Source: Desulfatitalea sp.
Lineage (GTDB): Bacteria > Desulfobacterota > Desulfobacteria > Desulfobacterales > Desulfosarcinaceae
Direction of reading: 5' to 3'
Length of the DNA: 6,697 nucleotides
Assembly (NCBI GenBank): GCA_013041835.1
Contig: JABDRH010000522.1
Span: 1-6,697, forward strand
Part shown: positions 1-5,565 of the stretch, in pieces
How positions within the stretch are numbered: the stretch's first letter is position 1
Layout: each line of letters starts with the position of its first letter
Notes under the pieces: generated by a model
What the model saw: the letters and a program-made list of their open reading frames with translations, nothing else
Databases searched by the model: none
Told to the model about the DNA's origin: nothing
Made by a program: the position numbers and the translations under genes

Positions 1-237
1 CTCCACGCCATCGCCCACAGCCGCCACGACGCCGGCGCCTTCCACGCCGGGAACCATGGGAAGCGGCAGCGGGAACGAACCCATTTTCTGGCCCTGGCGC
101 TGATAAAGATCCAAGAAATTCACGCCAATGGTGTGATTTTTGATCAGGACTTGATCGCTGGCGGGTTCACCGATTTCCACGTCTTTTAACGTCAGGACTT
201 CGGGGCCGCCGAACGCCTCGACTTGTATCGCTTTCAT
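1..237 (-). CDS. NADPH:quinone oxidoreductase-like MDR family protein, N-terminal 79 residues (runs off left edge)
   Basis: The visible 79 residues are the start of the GroES-like domain of a medium-chain dehydrogenase/reductase. They begin MKAIQVEAFGGPEVL and contain GVNFLDLYQRQG and then MVPGVEGAGVVAAVG. These are hallmarks of the zeta-crystallin/quinone oxidoreductase branch, which uses NADPH and lacks catalytic zinc. The family usually has about 320-330 residues, so the Rossmann cofactor domain lies outside the window. The ATG is well supported: GGAGG (242-246 on the plus strand) sits 4 bases upstream in the 13-base gap after the acyl-CoA synthetase stop codon, so the two genes are very probably cotranscribed. 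In such loci these enzymes may act on quinones or enoyl/enone substrates, including enoyl-CoA reductions, but the substrate cannot be read from this fragment. The family call is firm and the specific reaction is not. Confidence 0.85.
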   Translation of the reverse strand, partial: MKAIQVEAFGGPEVLTLKDVEIGEPASDQVLIKNHTIGVNFLDLYQRQGQKMGSFPLPLPMVPGVEGAGVVAAVGDGVE

Positions 238-241
238 ACTG

Positions 242-246
242 CCTCC
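242..246 (-). promoter_or_regulatory. Ribosome binding site of the quinone oxidoreductase-like gene
   Basis: On the minus strand GGAGG lies 4 bases before the ATG at 237, inside the 13-base gap after the TAG stop (253-251) of the upstream synthetase gene. It fixes the start of the partial gene and supports translation from a shared mRNA. Confidence 0.7.
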
Positions 247-250
247 AGTT

Positions 251-1933
251 CTATTGCGGAAAAATATCCTTATAGGTTTTTCTCATTTCCCGTTTCAAAA
301 TCTTGCCGGTCGGTGTTTTGGGCAAAGCGTCCACGAAAACGATTTTCTTCGGAACTTTGAAAGACGCCACTTCTTTGCCGCAATGGGTGATGAGTTCGTC
401 TTCGGTCATCTGCTCGCCCTTTTTCAAAACCACGACAGCCGTAACCGCCTCCACCCATTTGGGATGGCGCACACCGATCACCGACACTTCCTCAACCCGC
501 TGATCTTTATAAATCGCTTCTTCCACCTCGCGCGTAGGCACGTTTTCGCCGCCGGTTTTGATCATGTCTTTTTTACGATCCACAACCGTAATGTACCGGT
601 CTTCGTCCAGAACCCCGAGATCCCCGGAATGAAACCATCCGCCTTTCATGACCGCTTCGGTCTTTTCCGGCTCTTTGAAATACAGCATCAAGGCATGAGG
701 ACCTTTGCCGCAAATTTCGCCGGGAACGCCGATTTGAGAAACCTCCTGGTCCTGATCATCTTCCAGCCGGGTTTCCATGTGAATGCCGGCCATACCGGCG
801 GAACCCAGCTTCTGCAGCGCATCTTCGGCTTTTAAAATGGTGTGATACGGCGCCAGTTCGGTTTGCCCGTAGTAATTGTAAACGCCTGCGTCGGGAAATT
901 TCCGGATGATTTCCTTTAAGATTTCAACCGGCATGATGGATGCGCCGTAGTAACATTTTTTCAGGCTGGACAAATCATAACTGTCAAAATCAGGATGCCT
1001 GAGCATTCCAATCCATACGGTCGGCGGTGCAAAGAACATCGTGGCTTTGTAATCCGCGATATTTTTCAAGATTTTGCCGATATCCGGCCCCATGAGGATA
1101 TTGGTGCCGCCGATCCAGAAAATCGGGTTCATAAAAACATCCCGCTGGGCGCAATGATAGATCGGAAGGGCATTCACGCTGATATCCGAGCTTTCATACC
1201 GCCCGTCGATGATACAGCCCATGTATTGGGCGATCAACGCCTGGTTGCTGATGATCACGCCTTTGGGCAGGGATTCCGTGCCGCTGGTGTAGGTCATCTG
1301 CGCCGGGTCTTCGATTCTCAACACAACGTCCGGTTCTGTTTTGGGATAGCTTTGATACCATTGATCAAAATCTTTAAACCCTTTTTCCGCCGGCTTGCCC
1401 GCGCCCTGGTTCGACCAGATCAGCGTTTTCACCGTCGGCATGTCCGCCAGAACATCCTTGACCAGGTCGTATAGCGTATCTTCGACGATGAAAACTTTGC
1501 TTTCCGAATGATTGATACAAAAGCTGATGTCTTTGCCGCGCAGCAGGTAATTGATCGCCAGGTAAATCCCGCCGATTTTTGCGGCGCCGAGCCATGTGAG
1601 AACATGATGATGCGTATTATGCGCCAGAATTGCGACCCGGTCATATTTTTTAACGCCCAGATCCGCCAGCGCATTGGCCACCTGATTGCACTCATCTTCA
1701 AGCCGGGAATAGGTGAGCTGCTTTTCGTTGAATATCAACGCGGTTTTATCCGGGAAATGATACCGGGTCCTGCGAATCATATCCGCGATGACCCAGCGGT
1801 TGACCCGATTGTAACGCGTCATGAGAAATTCGACATTTTCTTGATCGATAATGTTGTATCTGGCTTTGTCCGCTTCACAAAGATGGCTCACCATGACCTC
1901 CTTTGCCTGAGTATGTTCCATTTGCCTTGGCAC
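251..1933 (-). CDS. AMP-forming acyl-CoA synthetase (fatty/aromatic acid-CoA ligase family)
   Basis: This ANL-superfamily enzyme activates a carboxylic acid with ATP to an acyl-adenylate and then transfers it to CoA in the cytoplasm. All core motifs are present (560-residue numbering): P-loop TYTSGTESLPKG at 214-225, NYYGQTEL at 353-360, GWFHSGDLG at 432-440, the hinge segment DRKKDMIKTGGENV at 452-465, and the C-terminal LPKTPTGK at 537-544, whose K544 is the expected adenylation lysine. Length is normal for a medium- or long-chain-type ligase. The TSGTE form of the P-loop is typical of FadD-like proteins, but the substrate cannot be deduced. The start is uncertain. GTG 1933 and ATG 1921 have weak ribosome sites, whereas AAAGGAGG (1897-1904) precedes an in-frame ATG at 1894 (2-base gap) and GTG at 1891 (5-base gap), giving 546-547 residues. 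The gene is divergent from the beta-oxidation operon and probably cotranscribed with the quinone oxidoreductase-like gene. Confidence 0.92.
   Translation of the reverse strand: MPRQMEHTQAKEVMVSHLCEADKARYNIIDQENVEFLMTRYNRVNRWVIADMIRRTRYHFPDKTALIFNEKQLTYSRLEDECNQVANALADLGVKKYDRVAILAHNTHHHVLTWLGAAKIGGIYLAINYLLRGKDISFCINHSESKVFIVEDTLYDLVKDVLADMPTVKTLIWSNQGAGKPAEKGFKDFDQWYQSYPKTEPDVVLRIEDPAQMTYTSGTESLPKGVIISNQALIAQYMGCIIDGRYESSDISVNALPIYHCAQRDVFMNPIFWIGGTNILMGPDIGKILKNIADYKATMFFAPPTVWIGMLRHPDFDSYDLSSLKKCYYGASIMPVEILKEIIRKFPDAGVYNYYGQTELAPYHTILKAEDALQKLGSAGMAGIHMETRLEDDQDQEVSQIGVPGEICGKGPHALMLYFKEPEKTEAVMKGGWFHSGDLGVLDEDRYITVVDRKKDMIKTGGENVPTREVEEAIYKDQRVEEVSVIGVRHPKWVEAVTAVVVLKKGEQMTEDELITHCGKEVASFKVPKKIVFVDALPKTPTGKILKREMRKTYKDIFPQ
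1897..1904 (-). promoter_or_regulatory. Strong internal Shine-Dalgarno in the acyl-CoA synthetase 5' region
   Basis: AAAGGAGG on the minus strand is the best ribosome site near the synthetase start. It lies inside the longest reading frame, 5 bases before an in-frame GTG at 1891 and 2 bases before an in-frame ATG at 1894. Either could be the true start, shortening the protein by 13-14 residues. The conserved fold begins well after this point (near residue 45), so homology does not decide. Confidence 0.5.
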
Positions 1934-1935
1934 AA

Positions 1936-1950
1936 ACGTTATGTGAACGT
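1936..1950. repeat. 15-bp inverted repeat, ACGTT-N5-AACGT
   Basis: Perfect 5-bp arms (ACGTT at 1936-1940 and AACGT at 1946-1950) flank the spacer ATGTG. The repeat lies between the candidate minus transcription start and the upstream-most synthetase start codon, a typical place for a repressor site. Short arms like these also occur by chance, so an operator role is inference. Confidence 0.35.
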
Positions 1951-1953
1951 CAG

Positions 1954-1970
1954 TATCGTTTATCGTTTAT
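1954..1970. repeat. Tandem 7-mer repeat TATCGTT x 2.4
   Basis: TATCGTT occurs at 1954-1960 and 1961-1967, followed by the partial copy TAT. It lies just downstream of the candidate minus-strand start site and next to the 15-bp inverted repeat. It may be part of a protein-binding site or a simple local duplication. Confidence 0.4.
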
Positions 1971-1984
1971 AAAAGCCTTCGTTT

Positions 1985-2013
1985 TTTATACACTATCGAG
2001 GCATCAATTGCAG
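1985..2013 (-). promoter_or_regulatory. Candidate sigma70-type promoter for the acyl-CoA synthetase unit
   Basis: Read on the minus strand, CTGCAA (2013-2008) and TATAAA (1990-1985) are separated by 17 bases. The -10 matches consensus at 5 of 6 positions, while the -35 is weak at 3 of 6. Transcription would begin near 1978, giving a leader of about 45-90 bases depending on the true start codon. The -35 lies inside the 17-bp inverted repeat, which would suit repression by occlusion. Confidence 0.35.
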
Positions 2014-2022
2014 CCCGCAATT
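2006..2022. repeat. 17-bp inverted repeat, AATTGC-N5-GCAATT (candidate operator)
   Basis: Perfect 6-bp arms (2006-2011 and 2017-2022) flank the 5-base spacer AGCCC. The size and symmetry fit a dimeric helix-turn-helix regulator such as the TetR or GntR proteins that often control acyl-CoA operons. The repeat overlaps the candidate -35 of the minus promoter. Binding by any protein is inferred from position only. Confidence 0.4.
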
Positions 2023-2074
2023 TTGCATAAATGGGTAAAATCAACAACCGCATTCCTGAAATGACAGCCTCACG

Positions 2075-2106
2075 CCCACCAATCCCCACCCCCCAAAAAC
2101 CCACCC
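2075..2106 (-). other. Predicted G-quadruplex motif (five G-runs) on the minus strand
   Basis: Plus-strand C-runs at 2075-2077, 2084-2087, 2089-2094, 2100-2102 and 2104-2106 give, on the minus strand, five G-tracts of 3, 3, 6, 4 and 3 bases with loops of 1, 5, 1 and 6 bases. This fits the standard G3+N1-7 quadruplex rule using any four neighbouring tracts. The tract sits between the two divergent promoters, about 60-90 bases upstream of the minus -35 and about 20 bases upstream of the plus -35 candidate. Folding in the cell is not shown. Confidence 0.6.
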
Positions 2107-2115
2107 AAAGGTGGG
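2100..2115. repeat. Small GC-rich hairpin CCCACC-N4-GGTGGG
   Basis: CCCACC (2100-2105) and GGTGGG (2110-2115) form a perfect 6-bp stem with loop CAAA. The right arm can also pair with the upstream CCCCACC at 2084-2090, so alternative folds exist that compete with the quadruplex tract. No T-run follows on the plus strand, so it is not a terminator in that direction. Confidence 0.45.
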
Positions 2116-2120
2116 GGCAT

Positions 2121-2148
2121 TTGCGTGGCGCCGCGTATATCGTATATT
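2121..2148 (+). promoter_or_regulatory. Candidate sigma70-type promoter for the beta-oxidation operon
   Basis: TTGCGT (2121-2126) and TATATT (2143-2148) are 16 bases apart. The -10 matches at 5 of 6 positions and the -35 at 3 of 6. Transcription would begin near 2155 and leave a leader of about 90 bases before the ATG at 2247. The spacer and -10 contain GTATAT-C-GTATAT, a short direct repeat that might bind a regulator. Confidence 0.35.
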
Positions 2149-2234
2149 TAATAAGTTGTCCCTGATCCGCACACAAATTTGGGGGAACCGATTGAAATGG
2201 AAAAGGTTTTATATACGGACGCTAACTAAATCCT

Positions 2235-2240
2235 AAGAGG
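2235..2240 (+). promoter_or_regulatory. Ribosome binding site of the HAD-ECH fusion gene
   Basis: AAGAGG lies 6 bases upstream of the ATG at 2247. It supports that ATG, which places the NAD-binding motif at residues 11-16, as expected for the family. Confidence 0.6.
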
Positions 2241-2246
2241 TAAGAT

Positions 2247-4289
2247 ATGTCGGAATCGATGAAAATCGGCGTTATCGGTGCAGGCAATATGGGAAGCGGA
2301 ATCGTTCAAAAGATCGCCCATGAAGGGCTCCATGTTGTCATGATTGATGTAAAGGATGAATTTGTCGACCGAGGCATGGCCACTATCAAATCCCAACTCG
2401 AAGCCGGTGTTCAGCGAAAGCTGTTTTCAGCCGGGCAGGCCGAGCAGACCTTGTCGCGAATCACCGGAACCACGGATTTTGGGGCGGTGGCGGATGCGGA
2501 CCTGATTGTTGAAGCTGTTTTTGAAGACAAGCAGGTTAAAAGCGATTTATTTAAAAAGCTGGATGACATCTGTGAAGACAAGACCATTTTAGCGACAAAC
2601 ACATCGAGTTTTTACGTCAAAGATTTTGCGGCGCAGGTACAGCGCCCGGATCGTTTCATAGGGCTTCACTATTTTTTTCATCCCGCCAAGAACCGCTTGC
2701 TGGAAATCATCCCCCACGACACCACCAGTCAGGAGACACTGGACAAGTCGGCGTTGTTTGCCAAGTTACACGGCAAAACCGCCATCGTCGTTAAAGATGC
2801 GCCGGGATTTGCCGTGAACCGGTTCTTCGTGCCATTTTTAAACGAAGCGGGCCGTATGCTCGAGGAGGGTGTGGCGGACATTGCGACCATTGAAGCGGCG
2901 GCCAAACACGCTTTCAAAATTGGCATGGGGCCGTTTGAGCTGATGAATGTGACGGGAATCCCCATTACGGTCCATTCGACCCAAACCTTGGGCGCCGAGT
3001 TGGGCGCTTTTTACGGCACCTGTGACATCATCCGCTTGCAGATGGAAAAAAATGAGCCCTGGGACCTTGCCGGTCCGGTGGCGGAATCCAAAGTTGATGC
3101 GGTGGCGGACCGTTTCCTGGGGGTTTGCCTGGGGGTTGCCGCCGCGTTGGTGGACGAAGGCGTTGCCACCATGGAAGACACGGACCGGGGAGCGAAAATC
3201 GGACTCAGGTGGCAAAAGGGCCCCTTTGAAATCATGAACCGGATCGGCATTGATAAAACCTTTCAGGTGGTCAAAGCGGTTTCGGACAAGTACCCTGACT
3301 TTCAGTTTCCGGAACTGATCCAGAAGCAGAAGGCTTCAGGCGCCCCTTTTGCCTTTAGCCTCGTTGACCTGGAAATAAAAAAGGACATCGCCTTTATCAC
3401 GATCAACCGCCCGGAGGCGATGAATGCGCTGAACGAGGCGGTCATCGACCAGATGACGGAAAAATTCGCCGACGCCGAACTGAATCCGTCAGTCAAAGGC
3501 ATCGTTTTTCAGGGCGCTGGCAAAGCCTTTGTCGCCGGGGCGGACATCCGGTATTTTGTCGATCACATCAAGGCGGATACGATCCAGAATATTGTTGAAT
3601 TCACCAGGAAAGGTCATGCACTTTTCCTGAAAATAGAAAAATCTGCCAAAAAGACGATCGCGTTGTTGGACGGCCTGTCCCTGGGAGGGGGCAGTGAACT
3701 GGCCTTGGCCTGCCAGCAGATACTGGCGACTGCCAACGGCGCCATGGGATTTCCGGAAACCGGCATCGGCATCATCCCCGGCCTGGGCGGCATGCTGCGC
3801 ATGGCCAAGCAGGTCGGTCCGGCCCTGACCAAATACTACACGTTTACCGGGGCCAGTCTCAGCGCGGAAGACGCCCATACGCTCGGTGTGGTCACGGCGG
3901 TGGTCTCCCCGGCCAATGTCCCCCGGACCCTTTCTGAAATGATCGCCGGTGGGAAGACGGATAAATATCGAAGCAGATCATTGCCTGGCGCATACGCTGA
4001 GCTTGAGAAGACCTGCAATGAAGAAAACATCGGGAACTTGCTGTCCGGCAAACCGCTTTCCGGCGTCTCTGATGAACTGGCCGCGCGTACCGCCAAGATG
4101 GTTGGCCGCAAGAGCCCTGCCGCCCTTCGGACGGCCAATGACATCATTGATCAGCAGGCGACGCTAACCATCGAGCAGGGCGTGTCCCTGGAGCTGAGCC
4201 GGCTGACGGAAATCTTTGAGACCGCCGATGCCCTGGAAGGCCTCTCTTCAGCGTTGGAGCGCAGGCGGCCTGGATTTAAAAATGCATAA
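2247..4289 (+). CDS. Bifunctional 3-hydroxyacyl-CoA dehydrogenase / enoyl-CoA hydratase, dehydrogenase domain first
   Basis: This 680-residue cytoplasmic enzyme should hydrate 2-enoyl-CoA and oxidise the L-3-hydroxyacyl-CoA with NAD. The N-terminal Rossmann domain has GAGNMG at 11-16 and D34 for NAD preference. By spacing, S120, H141, E153 and N191 match the S/H/E/N active site of human 3-hydroxyacyl-CoA dehydrogenase. Two C-terminal dehydrogenase repeats carry GPFELMNVTGI (229-239) and GPFEIMNRIGI (325-335). The crotonase domain (about 375-680) has INRPEAMNALN, oxyanion segment AGADI (430-434), GGGSE with E484, and E504 in FPE. E484 and E504 match the two catalytic glutamates of rat enoyl-CoA hydratase, so it looks hydratase-competent. 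This order is the reverse of FadB/FadJ and matches archaeal proteins such as Msed_0399 of Metallosphaera. The loop after H141 is unusual. It is the first gene of the operon, 53 bases before the thiolase. Substrate chain length or ring structure is unknown. Confidence 0.93.
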   Translation: MSESMKIGVIGAGNMGSGIVQKIAHEGLHVVMIDVKDEFVDRGMATIKSQLEAGVQRKLFSAGQAEQTLSRITGTTDFGAVADADLIVEAVFEDKQVKSDLFKKLDDICEDKTILATNTSSFYVKDFAAQVQRPDRFIGLHYFFHPAKNRLLEIIPHDTTSQETLDKSALFAKLHGKTAIVVKDAPGFAVNRFFVPFLNEAGRMLEEGVADIATIEAAAKHAFKIGMGPFELMNVTGIPITVHSTQTLGAELGAFYGTCDIIRLQMEKNEPWDLAGPVAESKVDAVADRFLGVCLGVAAALVDEGVATMEDTDRGAKIGLRWQKGPFEIMNRIGIDKTFQVVKAVSDKYPDFQFPELIQKQKASGAPFAFSLVDLEIKKDIAFITINRPEAMNALNEAVIDQMTEKFADAELNPSVKGIVFQGAGKAFVAGADIRYFVDHIKADTIQNIVEFTRKGHALFLKIEKSAKKTIALLDGLSLGGGSELALACQQILATANGAMGFPETGIGIIPGLGGMLRMAKQVGPALTKYYTFTGASLSAEDAHTLGVVTAVVSPANVPRTLSEMIAGGKTDKYRSRSLPGAYAELEKTCNEENIGNLLSGKPLSGVSDELAARTAKMVGRKSPAALRTANDIIDQQATLTIEQGVSLELSRLTEIFETADALEGLSSALERRRPGFKNA

Positions 4290-4325
4290 GCGAAATCAAC
4301 CATTAAAAGCCAATTCTTTTTGCGT

Positions 4326-4334
4326 AAAGGAGGT
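4326..4334 (+). promoter_or_regulatory. Strong ribosome binding site of the thiolase gene
   Basis: AAAGGAGGT is an essentially complete anti-16S match 8 bases before the ATG at 4343. It settles the thiolase start and suggests that this gene is translated strongly within the operon. Confidence 0.75.
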
Positions 4335-4342
4335 ATGCCACC

Positions 4343-5533
4343 ATGTTAAGCAATGCCTTTATCCCCTATAAAGGGTATTACAGCAGTCCCTTCGCCCGCT
4401 GGCAGGGTGCCATGGCCAACGAGAACGCCATCGAGCTGGGGGCGGCAACCGCCAAGCGGTGGTTGGCCGGCAAGGCCTGGGACCCGAAGATGTTCGATTA
4501 TGTCTTGGTGGGGGTTACGGTCGGTCAGCCGAAACAATTTTATGCAGGGCCCTGGGCCGCCGCACTCATCGGCGCCGATGCCAGCCCCGGACTTCTGCTC
4601 AGCCAGGCCTGCTCGACGGCCACCATCGGCATCTACCAGGCAGCCATGGCGGTTGAGACCGAATTTTGTGAAAATGCTTTCACGCTGTTCACGGACCGCT
4701 GCTCCAACGGACCGCACACCATCTGGCCGAATCCCAAAGGCCCCGGTGGTCAGGTGATTTCAGAGGATTGGGTAATGGACCACTTCGGGTTGGACCCGTG
4801 GGGCGGCACCGCCATGATTCAGACCGCGGAGAACGTGGCGGCCCTTACCGGTGTGACCCGGCAAGAGTGTGACCATGTGGCACTGCGCCGTTACGAGCAG
4901 TACACGAATGCACTGGCCGATGACCGCGCCTTTCAAAAACAGTATATGTTCCCGGTGGAAGTAAAGGTTTCGAAGAAAAAAACAATCACCATCGAGGCCG
5001 ATGAAGGCATCACCACCACCACCGCCGAAGGGCTTTCAGGGTTAAGGCCGGTGGTGCCAAACGGCGTGCACACCTTCGGCGCCCAGACGCATCCGGCGGA
5101 CGGCAACTGCGCCATCGTGGTGACCGGCCGGGAAAAGGCCAAAGCGCTCAGCAGCAATGCCAACATTGAAATTCAGGTGGTTTCCTACGGTTTCGGGCGA
5201 GTCGAAAAAGCCCATATGGCCATGGCGCCGGTGCCGGCGGCTCAAATGGCGCTAAACAAAGCCGGCCTGAAGGTCGAAGACGTCAAGGTCATCAAGACTC
5301 ACAATCCCTTTGCCGCCAATGACATCTATATGGCCAAGGAAATGAACCTCGATGTTGACAGTTTCAACAATTACGGCAGTTCCCTCGTTTACGGGCATCC
5401 TCAAGCCCCAACCGCCGGGCGCCTGATTATTGAAGGAATCGAGGAAGCCGTGCTCAAAGGCGGCGGATACGTGCTGTTCACCGGTTGCGCGGCTGGCGAT
5501 ACGGGTGGTGCGATTGTCCTGAAGGTGGGATGA
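4343..5533 (+). CDS. Thiolase family protein (acetyl-CoA C-acyltransferase-like), divergent subfamily
   Basis: This 396-residue protein has the normal length for a thiolase, the enzyme that cleaves 3-oxoacyl-CoA with CoA to acetyl-CoA and a shortened acyl-CoA. C90 in SQACSTA is the expected acyl-accepting cysteine (C89 of Zoogloea thiolase). H352 in YGHP matches H348, and C382 in GCAAGD matches C378, the acid/base pair. The usual NEAF motif is HNPF at 320-323, so H320 takes the place of the water-binding asparagine; the neighbouring Glu is Asn and Ala is Pro. The N-terminus (IPYKGYYSSPFARWQG) also differs from the common RTPxG start. The catalytic set is otherwise intact, so activity is likely, but the protein may be tuned to a branched or cyclic 3-oxoacyl-CoA. 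It follows the HAD-ECH fusion by 53 bases and precedes the amidohydrolase by 32 bases, consistent with one operon. A biosynthetic direction (condensation) cannot be excluded. Confidence 0.88.
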   Translation: MLSNAFIPYKGYYSSPFARWQGAMANENAIELGAATAKRWLAGKAWDPKMFDYVLVGVTVGQPKQFYAGPWAAALIGADASPGLLLSQACSTATIGIYQAAMAVETEFCENAFTLFTDRCSNGPHTIWPNPKGPGGQVISEDWVMDHFGLDPWGGTAMIQTAENVAALTGVTRQECDHVALRRYEQYTNALADDRAFQKQYMFPVEVKVSKKKTITIEADEGITTTTAEGLSGLRPVVPNGVHTFGAQTHPADGNCAIVVTGREKAKALSSNANIEIQVVSYGFGRVEKAHMAMAPVPAAQMALNKAGLKVEDVKVIKTHNPFAANDIYMAKEMNLDVDSFNNYGSSLVYGHPQAPTAGRLIIEGIEEAVLKGGGYVLFTGCAAGDTGGAIVLKVG

Positions 5534-5565
5534 GCGCTGTACTGCAGCGATAGCGGCGGGGGCCA

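Larger units (their letters stand above)
1934..2246. other. Divergent intergenic control region
   Basis: This 313-base stretch lies between two genes transcribed away from each other and has no convincing gene. From left to right it contains a 15-bp inverted repeat (1936-1950), a tandem 7-mer (1954-1967), a candidate minus promoter, a 17-bp inverted repeat (2006-2022), a C-rich tract (2075-2106) with an adjoining hairpin, and an AT-rich candidate plus promoter. This density of elements suggests coordinated control of acid activation and beta-oxidation. No regulator gene is in the window. Confidence 0.75.

Noticed and set aside
254..1474. Long plus-strand open frames opposite the acyl-CoA synthetase
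   Set aside because: They are antisense shadows of a gene with a full set of conserved motifs; their translations are rich in His, Phe and Arg and match no family I know.
1967..2176. A 69-codon minus-strand open frame in the divergent intergenic region
   Set aside because: It covers both candidate promoters and the G-rich tract, has low-complexity Gly/Trp-rich translation from the G-runs, and its composition does not look protein-like.
2192..2215. TTGAAA ... TATATA as a promoter close to the fusion gene
   Set aside because: The spacer is only 12 bases, too short for a sigma70 promoter; the alternative TATACG at 14 bases is still short and a poor match.
2838..3878. Minus-strand frames opposite the HAD-ECH fusion
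   Set aside because: They are antisense to conserved catalytic segments and have no ribosome site or recognisable domain.
4335..4349. A tiny ATG-Pro-Pro-Cys-stop frame overlapping the thiolase start
   Set aside because: Its ATG directly abuts the Shine-Dalgarno with no spacer, so it is unlikely to be initiated; the thiolase ATG 8 bases later is spaced properly.
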